Of a DNA stretch of 64,000 nucleotides, positions 7,781 to 16,760 are shown in pieces. A program made the position numbers and the translations under genes. Position 1 is the first letter of the stretch; each line of letters opens with the position of its first letter. Under the pieces are notes generated by a model. It had not been told where the DNA came from, searched no databases, and was given only the letters and a program-made list of their open reading frames with translations. This stretch comes from G963666535 sp963666535. Lineage in GTDB: Bacteria; Bacillota; Clostridia; Oscillospirales; Oscillospiraceae. The stretch covers positions 1,798,001 through 1,862,000 of the forward strand of contig OY762913.1 of the NCBI GenBank assembly GCA_963666535.1, in the 5' to 3' direction.

Positions 7781-8314
7781 ATGCCGCGGTCAAGTGGCGG
7801 CGGAAAGGCCAGCAATGTTGCACTGTGCGGCGTCCTGTCCGCGCTGAGTCTTGTATTCCTTTTCCTTTCCGTCTTAACGCCAACCGGTCGGATCGGCCTT
7901 GTGGCTGTTGCCGGCCTGTTTCCTGTGGCGGCGGTGGTGTCCGCCGGTTTGCCTGCGGGTTTCTTTTGCTGGGGCGCCAGCAGTCTGCTGGCGCTTTTGC
8001 TGCTTCCGACCAAGGCAAACGCCATTCTATTCCTGCTTTTTTTCGGCCTGTATCCCGTGGCCAAAAGCATCATAGAACGTCTGCACCGCCTGCCGCTGGA
8101 GTGGCTGTGTAAGCTAGTTTTTTTCAATGCAGTGTTTTCCCTATGCTGGTTTCTGCTGCGGGAGCTGCTGCTCCTTTCCGTGCCGGATGCACTTGCCAGC
8201 CAATGGCTGCTGTACCCGCTGGGCAATGTGGTATTCGTCCTATATGACTTCGGTATGAGTAAGCTCATCGGCTTCTATATCGCACGAGTTGACCGGGTGT
8301 TGCGGAAACGCTGA
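7781..8314 (+). CDS. Small multi-pass membrane protein of unknown function
   Basis: A 177-residue protein, start ATG 7781 one base after the preceding stop with GGAGGG about 11 bases upstream. A short basic N-terminus (PRSSGGGKAS) precedes about five hydrophobic segments: 'VALCGVLSALSLVFLFLSVL', 'IGLVAVAGLFPVAAVVSAGL', 'FFCWGASSLLALLLLP', 'AILFLLFFGLYPVAKS' and 'LVFFNAVFSLCWFLLREL', plus a weaker one near 'VVFVLYDFGMSKLIGF'. I do not recognise a family with certainty; the folding resembles small transporter S-component-like or DUF proteins. It ends the DUF5685/J-domain group. Confidence 0.75.
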   Translation: MPRSSGGGKASNVALCGVLSALSLVFLFLSVLTPTGRIGLVAVAGLFPVAAVVSAGLPAGFFCWGASSLLALLLLPTKANAILFLLFFGLYPVAKSIIERLHRLPLEWLCKLVFFNAVFSLCWFLLRELLLLSVPDALASQWLLYPLGNVVFVLYDFGMSKLIGFYIARVDRVLRKR

Positions 8315-8328
8315 AATTTTGATATAAT
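8300..8328 (+). promoter_or_regulatory. Sigma-A type promoter of the yicC-gmk operon
   Basis: TTGCGG (8300-8305), 17 bp, TATAAT (8323-8328). The -35 overlaps the end of the preceding gene. A small hairpin CAGGACA/TGTCCTG follows in the leader. Confidence 0.6.
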
Positions 8329-8380
8329 AGAAACACGCTCAGGACAAATGTCCTGACCTGGGTTAAGGAGGGCCTCCCGC

Positions 8381-9259
8381 ATGATTAAAAGCATGACCGG
8401 CTATGGCAGGGGGGAAGCGGTACTTCACGATTGCTCCATTGTCGTTGAGCTCCGCTCCGTCAACAACCGTTACCTTGATTGTTCCGTCAAGATGCCGCGC
8501 CTGTATATTTTTGCTGAGGATGCCATCAAAACCCGTGTGCAGCAAAGCATCAGCCGGGGTAAACTGGATGTGTTCCTCTCGATTGATCATTCCGGGGCAG
8601 ATCAGATCGTGGTGGCACTTAATCGCCCTGTTGCGGACGGATATTACAAAGCGCTGACCAGCCTGCGTGATACTTACAGTTTGCAGGACGATATCTCGGT
8701 GTCCCTGCTCTCCCGTTTCCCCGATGTTTTTTCCGTGGAAAAGACACAGGAGGATCAGGAGGCTGTGATGGCCGATATTCTTCATGTGCTTGATCTGGCG
8801 ATGCAGGATTTCTCCATCATGCGGGAACGCGAGGGAGAGAAGTTGGCGGTAGATATCCGAAGCCGTGCCAACACCATCAGCGCTTTGACTGCGCAGGTAG
8901 AGGAGCGTTCCCCCCAGACTGTATCCGAATATCGGGCAAAGCTGGAGGCCAGAATGGCTGAAATCCTTTCCAGCACCCAGATAGACGAGGGCCGCATCCT
9001 CACCGAAGCGGCCATTTTCTCCGACAAGATCGCGGTGGATGAAGAGACGGTGCGTCTGCGCAGCCACCTGGACCAAATGGAGATCATGCTCGATCAAGGC
9101 GGCACAGTTGGCCGAAAGCTGGACTTTTTGATCCAGGAATTCAATCGGGAGGCAAATACCATCGGTTCTAAGTGCACCGATCTTGAGATTTCCCGTTGTG
9201 TAGTGGAGATCAAAGCCGAGATCGAAAAAATCCGTGAGCAGGTGCAGAATATCGAATGA
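8381..9259 (+). CDS. yicC: YicC-family endoribonuclease
   Basis: A 292-residue protein with the YicC-like N-terminus 'IKSMTGYGRGEAVLHD', 'ELRSVNNRYLDCSVKMPR' and 'RGKLDVFLS', and the DUF1732 C-terminal half 'EAAIFSDKIAVDEETVRLRS', 'GRKLDFLIQEFNREANTIGS', 'IEKIREQVQNIE'. Proteins of this family are RNases that cut within structured small RNAs. Strong AAGGAGGGCC ribosome site before ATG 8381. First gene of a run that continues with remA, gmk and rpoZ, the same order as in Bacillus (yloC-remA-gmk-rpoZ). Confidence 0.93.
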   Translation: MIKSMTGYGRGEAVLHDCSIVVELRSVNNRYLDCSVKMPRLYIFAEDAIKTRVQQSISRGKLDVFLSIDHSGADQIVVALNRPVADGYYKALTSLRDTYSLQDDISVSLLSRFPDVFSVEKTQEDQEAVMADILHVLDLAMQDFSIMREREGEKLAVDIRSRANTISALTAQVEERSPQTVSEYRAKLEARMAEILSSTQIDEGRILTEAAIFSDKIAVDEETVRLRSHLDQMEIMLDQGGTVGRKLDFLIQEFNREANTIGSKCTDLEISRCVVEIKAEIEKIREQVQNIE

Positions 9260-9296
9260 CCGCATGGCGCGCAGGTCTGAATTAGGAGGAACCTAT

Positions 9297-9563
9297 TTGA
9301 AGCTTATTAATATCGGGTTTGGTAACATGGTCTCAGCGGGACGCTTAATTGCCATTGTTAGCCCGGAATCCGCGCCCATCAAGCGTATGGTACAGGAGGC
9401 AAGGGATAACGGCGTGCTCATTGACGCCACCTATGGTCGGCGCACCCGCGCTGTTCTGGTGATGGATAACGACCACATCGTGCTATCCGCCATCCAGCCC
9501 GAAACCGTGGCCGGTCGCTTGAATACCCGTGATACCGCATCTGGGGAGGAACCAGAGGAATGA
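9297..9563 (+). CDS. remA: DUF370 DNA-binding regulator RemA
   Basis: An 88-residue protein 'KLINIGFGNMVSAGRLIAIV', 'APIKRMVQEARDNGVLIDAT', 'YGRRTRAVLVMDNDHIVLSA'. This is the RemA/DUF370 family, whose Bacillus member forms rings and activates matrix and osmoprotection genes. The start is TTG 9297, seven bases after AGGAGGA; an upstream ATG-type start would add a non-conserved extension reading through the yicC-remA gap. It overlaps gmk by four bases. Confidence 0.92.
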   Translation: MKLINIGFGNMVSAGRLIAIVSPESAPIKRMVQEARDNGVLIDATYGRRTRAVLVMDNDHIVLSAIQPETVAGRLNTRDTASGEEPEE

Positions 9564-10174
9564 CCAAGAAAGAGAAAGGACGGCTGATTGTGCTTTCCGG
9601 CCCATCCGGTGTGGGGAAGAGCACGGTGATTTCCGAGCTGTTCGGTATGCGGAAGGATCTTTATTTCTCCGTTTCCTTCACCACTCGTCAGCCTAGGGCT
9701 GGGGAAGAGAACGGTATTAATTACAACTTTGTAGACCGAGCCGAGTTCCGCCGTATGATTGATGCGGGTGAGCTTTTGGAACACGCCGAATATGTCAATA
9801 ATTACTATGGCACGTCTCTTAAGGTCATCCATCAAAAAATGGCTGCAGGAATGGATGTCCTGTTGGATATTGAGGTGCAGGGCGCTGCCAAAGTGCGTGA
9901 AAAATGCCCGGACGCATTGTTTATCTTTATTATCCCACCCAGCTTTGAAGAGCTCTCCCGCCGCCTGCATAACCGTCAGACTGACAGTGATGAGGTAATT
10001 CGGGGGAGATTGGAGAAAGCTAGGGAAGAATATAAGCACATCCCAAGTTACGATTTTATCGTTGTGAACGATAGCGTGCCGGAAGCCGTCGGCGAGATTC
10101 TCTCTATCCTGACCGCCGAGCGGTGCAGAACAAAAAACAGAATTCGATTAATTGAAGGAGATTATGCCCTATGA
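9560..10174 (+). CDS. gmk: Guanylate kinase
   Basis: Gmk phosphorylates GMP to GDP. P-loop 'LSGPSGVGKSTVISEL', GMP-binding 'SFTTRQPRAGEENGINY' and 'HAEYVNNYYGTSL', and 'DIEVQGAAKVREKCPDALFI' are all present in 204 residues. ATG 9560 lies in the remA stop region (ATGA overlap). The stop overlaps rpoZ, so remA-gmk-rpoZ are coupled. Confidence 0.97.
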   Translation: MTKKEKGRLIVLSGPSGVGKSTVISELFGMRKDLYFSVSFTTRQPRAGEENGINYNFVDRAEFRRMIDAGELLEHAEYVNNYYGTSLKVIHQKMAAGMDVLLDIEVQGAAKVREKCPDALFIFIIPPSFEELSRRLHNRQTDSDEVIRGRLEKAREEYKHIPSYDFIVVNDSVPEAVGEILSILTAERCRTKNRIRLIEGDYAL

Positions 10175-10359
10175 TGCTTTATCCCGCTATGGACACACTG
10201 CTCACCCATGTGAGCAGCCGCTACCAGCTTGTCAATGTGGTGGCACATCGCGCCCGCGAGATCGCAGACGAAGCCGAATCCACGGGATGCCCACTGGAAG
10301 ATAAGCCTGTTAGCCTTGCCATTCTCGAAGTCGCCGAAGGAAAAGCCACGGTTAAATAA
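10171..10359 (+). CDS. rpoZ: RNA polymerase omega subunit
   Basis: A 62-residue omega subunit: 'SSRYQLVNVVAHRAREIADE' contains the conserved core and 'KPVSLAILEVAEGK' the second helix. Omega assists beta-prime folding and binds ppGpp in some bacteria. ATG 10171 (or 10174) follows GAAGGAG by ten bases. Position after gmk is standard. coaBC, usually next in Bacillus, is missing and priA follows instead. Confidence 0.93.
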   Translation: MMLYPAMDTLLTHVSSRYQLVNVVAHRAREIADEAESTGCPLEDKPVSLAILEVAEGKATVK

Positions 10360-10365
10360 CGAAAC

Positions 10366-10410
10366 AGAGCAAGTGACAAGGCAATCACAGGCCTTGCCGC
10401 TTGCTCTTTC
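10366..10410 (+). terminator. Possible terminator between rpoZ and priA
   Basis: AGAGCAAG..CAAGGC pairs with GCCTTG..CTTGCTCT (14 bp with one mismatch), but only TTC follows, so it may attenuate rather than stop transcription. Confidence 0.45.
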
Positions 10411-10433
10411 CAAGAAAAAGGGGGCGAAAACTG

Positions 10434-12902
10434 ATGTCGGAAGTCGTAACCGCGCAGGTCGCCCTGTCTGATGCGATCTATGCCATTGACAAGCCCTATG
10501 ACTACTTGGTCCCCGATGCGTTGGCGGATACCTTGCTGCCCGGTATGCGGGTGATTGTTCCCTTCGGTGGTGGAAACCGCCGAACGGACGGCATCGTGCT
10601 TGCCCTGCGCAAATCAGTACCCGCGCCAGGTCTCAAAACCATCCATACACTGCTGGATGAAACGCCGGTGCTGGATGAAAAGGGGCTAAAGCTAGCGCTT
10701 TGGATGCGGGAGCGGTATTTCTGCACGGTTTACGATGCGGTGAAGGCCATGCTGCCTGCGGGTCTTTTCTTTGCTCTGCGGGATCATTACTCTGTGTCAG
10801 ATGGCATAGATAAGGAGACTGCTTATGCTTCCGCCGGCCGCTCGGAGGCTATGCGCGGCGTTCTGGATCTTGTCTACTCCTGTGGCGGAACGGCAGAGCT
10901 GTCGCAGATCCGTCTGGCCTTTGGCACGAAAGACCCAGTGCCGGCCCTGAAGCAGTTGACCGAGAAAGGGATTCTGACGGTTCAAACAAGTGCTTCCCGT
11001 GGCGTGGGAGATAAGACCGAACAGGTCGTTTCCCTTGCCGTTCCAGCGGAAGAGGCACTTTCCGGTGTCACGCCGCGGCGGAAAAGTGCTCCGCTGCGTT
11101 ACGCGGTGGTGGAACTGCTGGCCACGGTGGGGGCGGCGTCCGCGAAGGAACTTTGCTACTTTACCGGCGCCTCTTCGGCAACGCTGCGCTCTCTTTCTAA
11201 AAGTGGTCTTGTTGCACTGGACAGTCGCGAGGTGCTCCGCAGGGTAGAAGTTGGCGCTGTGGCCCCAGCGGGCCCCGTGGTCCTAAACCGGGATCAGCAG
11301 ATCGCCTGCGACGGGCTGGATTCCCTTGCCGCAGCAGAAAAATCAGCGGCGGCACTTCTTTACGGTGTCACCGGCAGTGGCAAAACGCAGGTATATATCC
11401 AACTAATTCAAAACGTTCTTGCCCGGGGCAAAAGCGCCATGGTTTTGGTGCCCGAGATCGCGCTGACCCCTCAGCTGCTGCAAATCTTTACCGCTCATTT
11501 TGGGGACAGTATCGCAGTGCTTCACAGTTCGCTGCGCGCCGGTGAGCGCTATGACGAGTGGAAACGGATTAAAAACGGCAGTGCCCAGGTCGTAATCGGA
11601 ACTCGCTCAGCTGTTTTTGCGCCCCTTTCTCACATTGGGCTGATCGTTCTGGACGAGGAGCAGGAGTATTCCTATAAATCAGAGAATAACCCCCGCTATC
11701 ATACCAGAGAAATTGCAAAATACCGCTGTGTCCAGCATAATGCGCTTTTGGTGCTTGCCTCGGCGACCCCTTCGGTAGAGACCACTTATTACGCAAAACA
11801 GGGCATTTACCACAGCTTTACCTTAACCACCAGGTATAATGAGCAGGCACTGCCACGGGTCCTGATTGCAGACATGAAGAACGAACTGCGCGCCGGAAAC
11901 GGCACCTGTGTCAGTGGTCTCCTTCGGGATGAAATCAGCCGCAATCTGACGGCAGGGGAGCAAACCATCCTCTTTCTGAACCGCCGTGGTGCGAACCGCA
12001 TGGTATCATGTGGTGAGTGTGGCGAGGTTCCGCTGTGCCCGCGCTGCTCGGTGCATCTAACCTATCATTCCGCCAACGGGCGGCTTATGTGCCACCACTG
12101 CGGGCACTCTCAGCGTTTGCCTGACGCGTGCCCTGTCTGTGGCGGTGGATTCCAGTTTATTGGCGTGGGAACCCAAAAGCTGCAGGGGGAACTGGAAGAG
12201 TTGTTTCCGGGTACCGAGATCATCCGGATGGACGCTGACACCGTTTCCGCCGCACAGTCCCACGAAAAACTGCTTGGCCGATTCCAAGAAAAGCGCGTCC
12301 CCATTCTTCTTGGAACTCAAATGGTCGCCAAGGGCCTGGATTTTGAAAATGTGACGTTGGTGGGTGTAATTGCGGCCGACCTGTCCCTGTATGTGGACGA
12401 CTTCCGCGCCGCGGAGCGCACCTTTTCCTTGCTTACCCAGGTCATCGGACGGGCTGGCCGTGGTGCCCGGACAGGACGTGCAGTCATCCAGACCTATACC
12501 CCGGATCACGAGGTCATCCGCTTCGCTGCCGCACAGGATTATGACAGTTTTTACGACCAGGAAATCGGCCTTCGCCGCCTGTGCCATTACCCACCTTATT
12601 GCGATGTAATCGTGCTTACCACCTCCGGTGTTGATGAGTCAGCGGTGCTCCGCACTTGTATGCGTCTGCGGGCGGGGCTGGAGGCGGCGCTGGGCGATCA
12701 GCCCGAGCAGTCGCTCCAGATTCTTGGCCCGGCGCCTGCAGCAGTTGCCAAGGTCAACAACCGTTACCGCTATCGGCTCACGGTACTGGGGCAAAACACA
12801 AAGCCTTTGCGGCGGCTTATCTCTCAACTGCTCCACGCGGTACATCAGGATAAAAACAGCAGGGGAGTCTCTGTTTTCGCGGATCCGGACCCCCTTGATT
12901 AA
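10434..12902 (+). CDS. priA: Primosomal helicase PriA
   Basis: PriA recognises stalled forks and reloads the replicative helicase. The 822-residue protein has the 3'-DNA-binding N-terminus ('AQVALSDAIYAIDKPYDYLV'), Walker A 'YGVTGSGKTQVYIQLI', DEEQ in 'LIVLDEEQEYSYKSE', and helicase motif III 'LASATPSVETTYY'. Eight zinc-binding Cys lie in 'CGECGEVPLCPRC' and 'CHHCGHSQRLPDACPVCG', and motif VI is 'QVIGRAGRGARTGRAVIQTY'. ATG 10434 follows AAGGGGGCG; the upstream in-frame start at 10401 falls in the preceding hairpin. Confidence 0.96.
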   Translation: MSEVVTAQVALSDAIYAIDKPYDYLVPDALADTLLPGMRVIVPFGGGNRRTDGIVLALRKSVPAPGLKTIHTLLDETPVLDEKGLKLALWMRERYFCTVYDAVKAMLPAGLFFALRDHYSVSDGIDKETAYASAGRSEAMRGVLDLVYSCGGTAELSQIRLAFGTKDPVPALKQLTEKGILTVQTSASRGVGDKTEQVVSLAVPAEEALSGVTPRRKSAPLRYAVVELLATVGAASAKELCYFTGASSATLRSLSKSGLVALDSREVLRRVEVGAVAPAGPVVLNRDQQIACDGLDSLAAAEKSAAALLYGVTGSGKTQVYIQLIQNVLARGKSAMVLVPEIALTPQLLQIFTAHFGDSIAVLHSSLRAGERYDEWKRIKNGSAQVVIGTRSAVFAPLSHIGLIVLDEEQEYSYKSENNPRYHTREIAKYRCVQHNALLVLASATPSVETTYYAKQGIYHSFTLTTRYNEQALPRVLIADMKNELRAGNGTCVSGLLRDEISRNLTAGEQTILFLNRRGANRMVSCGECGEVPLCPRCSVHLTYHSANGRLMCHHCGHSQRLPDACPVCGGGFQFIGVGTQKLQGELEELFPGTEIIRMDADTVSAAQSHEKLLGRFQEKRVPILLGTQMVAKGLDFENVTLVGVIAADLSLYVDDFRAAERTFSLLTQVIGRAGRGARTGRAVIQTYTPDHEVIRFAAAQDYDSFYDQEIGLRRLCHYPPYCDVIVLTTSGVDESAVLRTCMRLRAGLEAALGDQPEQSLQILGPAPAAVAKVNNRYRYRLTVLGQNTKPLRRLISQLLHAVHQDKNSRGVSVFADPDPLD

Positions 12903-12941
12903 ATTACGCGCCCCACGAGCGGGGCAGAGAGGAAATTCGAT

Positions 12942-13445
12942 ATGGCACTAAGAGAAATTTTGACCCAGGGGGATCCCACACTGAATAAGACTTCTCGCCC
13001 CGTTACTGACTTTAATCAGCGCCTGTTCGACCTGCTTGACGATCTGAGGGAGACGCTTCTCGATGCGAATGGAGTTGGGCTGGCGGCACCGCAACTTGGT
13101 ATTCTGCGCCGTGCTGTCATTGTGATCGACAAGGATGATAAGGTATGGGAACTCATAAACCCAACCATTGTCAGTGTTCAGGGCGAGCAGGATGGATTTG
13201 AGGGCTGCCTCAGCGTTCCCGGCCGTTACGGAAGAGTCAAGCGTCCTATGCGGGTAAGGGTAAAGGCACAGGACCGGGACGGAAATTGGTTTGAGGTGGA
13301 GGACGAGGCAACCACCGCCCGCTGCTTCTGCCACGAGCTGGAGCACTTGGATGGACACCTGTTCACCGAGCATACCGACCGTATCTACACGGTGGAAGAA
13401 CTGGACGCAATGGCCGACGAGGCGGAAGAGGTTGAAACGCATTGA
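12942..13445 (+). CDS. def: Peptide deformylase
   Basis: Def removes the formyl group from nascent proteins. The three motifs are 'GVGLAAPQLGI' (motif 1), 'EGCLSVP' with the metal Cys (motif 2) and 'CHELEHLDGHLF' with HExxH (motif 3; Leu-Glu variant). Length 167. Starts at ATG with AGAGAGGAAA upstream and overlaps fmt by four bases, giving the classic def-fmt pair. Confidence 0.96.
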   Translation: MALREILTQGDPTLNKTSRPVTDFNQRLFDLLDDLRETLLDANGVGLAAPQLGILRRAVIVIDKDDKVWELINPTIVSVQGEQDGFEGCLSVPGRYGRVKRPMRVRVKAQDRDGNWFEVEDEATTARCFCHELEHLDGHLFTEHTDRIYTVEELDAMADEAEEVETH

Positions 13446-14377
13446 GAATTCTTTTTATGGGGACGCCGGACTTTGCCGTGCCGTCTTTGCAAAAGCTGAT
13501 TGCCGATGGGCATGAGATCTGCGGCGTATTTTCCCAGCCAGACAAACCGAAAAATCGCGGTATGAAGCTGCAACCAACACCTGTAAAGGAATGTGCCATT
13601 GCAAACAGCATTCCCGTATTTCAGCCTGAGCGCTTGAAAGATGGCACCGCATTGGAGCTTGTCAAATCCCTTTCGCCGGAGCTGATTGTTGTCGCGGCCT
13701 ACGGACGCATTCTGCCCGTCTCCATTTTGGAGTACCCGGCAAGGGGCTGCATCAACGTCCACTCCTCGCTGCTGCCAAAATATCGAGGTGCGGCCCCCAT
13801 TCACTGGGCCATTCTGAACGGCGAAACTGAGACCGGCGTTACTATCATGCATATGTCGGAGGCGCTGGATGCCGGCGATATAATTGCCGCTGTAAAGACC
13901 GCAATTGACCCCGATGAAACGGTGGAAACACTCCATAATCGCCTAGCTTTACTGGGCGCCAGTCTGTTGGGGGAAACCGTTTCTGCCATTGGGATGGGAA
14001 CCGCGATCCGCATCCCCCAGAACACCTCCGATTCTACCTATGCGCCCATGCTTTCCCGCGCACTGTCCCCCATGGAGTTCAGCCGCTCTGCCCGTCAGCT
14101 TCATGATCAGGTGCGCGGACTGATTCCATGGCCAGCCGCGATTGCCACCCTTGGCGGTCTGCGCTGTAAGGTTTTTGACACCACTGTGCTACCTGAGACT
14201 ACGGATCAGGTCTCGGGTACCGTTCTTACTGCGGACAAGACCGGCATTACCGTTGCCTGCGGCGGCGGTACTATGCTGCGGATTAATCAGCTGCAGGCAG
14301 ACGGAGGCAAACGCATGTCCGCCGCCGATTATCTCCGGGGACATCCCCTTGAGGTCGGCGCACTGGTGGGCAACTGA
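13442..14377 (+). CDS. fmt: Methionyl-tRNA formyltransferase
   Basis: Fmt formylates initiator Met-tRNA using 10-formyltetrahydrofolate. 'RILFMGTPDFAVPSLQKLI' begins the formyltransferase fold, 'NVHSSLLPKYRGAAPIHWAI' holds the catalytic Asn-His, and the C-terminal OB domain follows ('FSRSARQLHDQVRGLIPWP'). The 311-residue protein starts at TTG 13442 inside the def stop region and its own stop overlaps rsmB by one base. Confidence 0.96.
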   Translation: MRILFMGTPDFAVPSLQKLIADGHEICGVFSQPDKPKNRGMKLQPTPVKECAIANSIPVFQPERLKDGTALELVKSLSPELIVVAAYGRILPVSILEYPARGCINVHSSLLPKYRGAAPIHWAILNGETETGVTIMHMSEALDAGDIIAAVKTAIDPDETVETLHNRLALLGASLLGETVSAIGMGTAIRIPQNTSDSTYAPMLSRALSPMEFSRSARQLHDQVRGLIPWPAAIATLGGLRCKVFDTTVLPETTDQVSGTVLTADKTGITVACGGGTMLRINQLQADGGKRMSAADYLRGHPLEVGALVGN

Positions 14378-15705
14378 TGGACGCGCGTGAAGTCGCCCTG
14401 CTGACTCTCTCCGCCTGCCAGCGGCAGGGGGCGTGGTCAGACGGCCTGTTAAAAAAGAATATACGTGCCGCAAATCTTGACAGCAGAGATGCCGCACTTG
14501 CCACACGCCTTTGTTTTGGTGTTTTGCAAAACCAATTGCTGTGTGACTTTTATATTGAGCATTTTTCCTCCGTAAAGCCCCGCCGCATGGAGGAAAAGGT
14601 GCTGCTTGCCCTTCGTCTAGGCGTTTATCAAATTCTGTTTTTAACAAAGGTACCCCGTAGTGCGGCGGTCAATCAGTCGGTGGAGCTGGTGCGGAAGCAT
14701 TCCAAAAACAAAGGTGCGACGGGATTGGTCAACGGGATTCTTCGATCCATTTCTCGCAGCGCCGACAATTTGCCCAAGCCGGATTCCACTGATCCAGCCC
14801 AGTGCTTATCCATCTGTTACAGCCATCCGCTCTGGCTGGTAAAGCGCTTTCTGGAGTTGCTGGGCAGGGAAGAAACCGAGGCGTTGCTTGCCGCCAACAA
14901 TGGCGAGCCACCGACCACGTTACAGGTCAATACTTACCGCAGCGATGCGGCGACGCTTCTGGCCAGCCTGGAGAAGAATGGTGTTTCCGTCCAGCCCCAT
15001 CCCTGGCTGTCCAACTGCCTGACGGTTACGGGGACAGGTGATCTAGAGCGTCTTTCGGCCTTTGCCTCCGGTGAATGCTATGTGCAGGATGCCGCCGCGC
15101 GCCTGGCAGTACTTGCCGCAGACCCAAAACCCGGTGCATGTGTGCTGGATGCCTGCGCCGCCCCCGGCGGAAAGTCCTTTGCCGTCGCCATCGCCATGGA
15201 GAACAGGGGCGAGGTGGTCTCCTGTGACATCCATCCTCATAAAATAGCATTGATTACCGCGGGGCAAGAGCGTCTTGGCCTTGGAATTATCAGCGCGATG
15301 GTTCAAAATGGGCAGGAACGGCGGGCAGAGTGGGAGAATTCCTTTGATCTCGTCCTTGCCGACGTGCCGTGCTCCGGTTTGGGCGTGATCCGCAAGAAAC
15401 CGGATATTCGCTATAAAGATCCAGCGCTCCTTACTGGATTGCCACCCGTGCAGGCGGCCATTCTGGATAACGTTTCTTTCTATGTGAAACCCGGCGGCGT
15501 GATTGTGTATTCCACCTGCACTCTGCTGCCGGAGGAAAACCAGCAGGTGGTGATCGCCTTTTTGGCTGCCCATCCAGAATTCACAGCCGAACCGTTCCGG
15601 CTGCCCGATCCTGTGGGCGTGGTACCTGACGGCATGCTGACCCTTTGGCCCCATCTTCATGATACAGACGGGTTCTTTATTGCCCGATTGAGGAAAAAGG
15701 TATGA
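14377..15705 (+). CDS. rsmB: 16S rRNA (cytosine-967-C5)-methyltransferase
   Basis: The N-terminal NusB-like RNA-binding domain ('DAREVALLTLSACQRQGAWS', 'SVELVRKHSKNKGATGLVNG') is followed by a SAM methyltransferase core. Landmarks are 'VLDACAAPGGKSFAVAIAM' (motif I), 'VLADVPCSGLGVIRKKPDI' (Cys that resolves the adduct) and 'VYSTCTLLPEENQQVV' (catalytic Cys). Length 442 is standard. Start ATG overlaps the fmt stop, and the last codons overlap rlmN by four bases. Confidence 0.96.
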   Translation: MDAREVALLTLSACQRQGAWSDGLLKKNIRAANLDSRDAALATRLCFGVLQNQLLCDFYIEHFSSVKPRRMEEKVLLALRLGVYQILFLTKVPRSAAVNQSVELVRKHSKNKGATGLVNGILRSISRSADNLPKPDSTDPAQCLSICYSHPLWLVKRFLELLGREETEALLAANNGEPPTTLQVNTYRSDAATLLASLEKNGVSVQPHPWLSNCLTVTGTGDLERLSAFASGECYVQDAAARLAVLAADPKPGACVLDACAAPGGKSFAVAIAMENRGEVVSCDIHPHKIALITAGQERLGLGIISAMVQNGQERRAEWENSFDLVLADVPCSGLGVIRKKPDIRYKDPALLTGLPPVQAAILDNVSFYVKPGGVIVYSTCTLLPEENQQVVIAFLAAHPEFTAEPFRLPDPVGVVPDGMLTLWPHLHDTDGFFIARLRKKV

Positions 15706-16733
15706 TCGATCTCAAATCCATGACCCTTGAAGAAATAACTTCCTATTTGAAAGAGCTGGGTGAGCCGGCATTTCGAGCCAAACAGATTTTCATCTGGCTT
15801 CATAAGGGCGTTTCCAGCTTTGACGAAATGACGAACCTTTCGAAATCCCTGCGAGAGCGGCTGGCGTCGATGTGCTTTATTACACGGCCTGTTGTGGAAC
15901 GCAAGCAGGTTTCGGCGCTGGACGGAACCACAAAGTATCTCTGGAAGCTATCTGACGATAACTGCATTGAAACTGTTTTGATGCGGTACCATCATGGGAA
16001 TACTGTGTGTATCTCCTCCCAGGTGGGGTGTCGCATGGGCTGTGTGTTCTGCGCCTCTGCCCTGGGCGGTAAGGTGCGGGATCTCACTGCCGCTGAAATG
16101 CTGGATCAGGTGATTTTTACCCAATTGGATGCGGAGACCCCCATTTCCAATATTGTTCTTATGGGCATTGGGGAGCCGCTGGATAATTTTGATACGGTGA
16201 TGCGGTTTCTTTCTCTGGTCAACCATCCCGACGGACTGAACATCGGAATGCGGCATATCTCCCTGTCCACCTGCGGCTTGGCAGATAAAATTGACAAGCT
16301 TGCCGAACATAGGCTACAATTGACCTTGTCTGTATCGCTTCACGCGCCCGATGACGCGACCAGATCAAAACTCATGCCGGTCAATCGCAGCTGTGGCGTG
16401 GACGCTCTTTTTGCCGCCTGCCGCCGCTATTTCGAAACAACAGGCCGGCGTATTTCTTACGAATACGCCATGATCGACGGCGTAAATGACGCTGCGGAGC
16501 AGGCGGATCTTTTGGCAAATCATCTGGTTGGCGTTCCCGGCCATGTGAATCTCATCCCGCTCAACAATGTGCGGGAAAGCGCCCTTAAACCAAGCAAACA
16601 TGTGGCAGACTTTCAACGGCGATTGGAAAGCCACGGTATCACCGTTACGGTAAGACGCAGACTGGGCAGCGATATAGATGCCTCCTGCGGACAGCTGCGC
16701 CAAAAATCAATGGATGGGCAGAGAAAAAAATGA
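15702..16733 (+). CDS. rlmN: 23S rRNA (A2503-C2)/tRNA A37 methyltransferase RlmN
   Basis: A radical SAM methylase of 343 residues. The cluster motif is 'CRMGCVFCAS' (CxxxCxxC), 'GIGEPLDNFDTVM' the SAM-binding stretch, and the C-terminal methyl-carrier Cys is in 'DIDASCGQLR'. The accessory N-terminal domain 'GEPAFRAKQIFIWLHKG' is intact. It is coupled to rsmB and followed by prpC-prkC, as in Bacillus. Confidence 0.96.
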   Translation: MIDLKSMTLEEITSYLKELGEPAFRAKQIFIWLHKGVSSFDEMTNLSKSLRERLASMCFITRPVVERKQVSALDGTTKYLWKLSDDNCIETVLMRYHHGNTVCISSQVGCRMGCVFCASALGGKVRDLTAAEMLDQVIFTQLDAETPISNIVLMGIGEPLDNFDTVMRFLSLVNHPDGLNIGMRHISLSTCGLADKIDKLAEHRLQLTLSVSLHAPDDATRSKLMPVNRSCGVDALFAACRRYFETTGRRISYEYAMIDGVNDAAEQADLLANHLVGVPGHVNLIPLNNVRESALKPSKHVADFQRRLESHGITVTVRRRLGSDIDASCGQLRQKSMDGQRKK

Positions 16734-16760
16734 AATTCCCGTGGAAAGAGGTCAGGGACA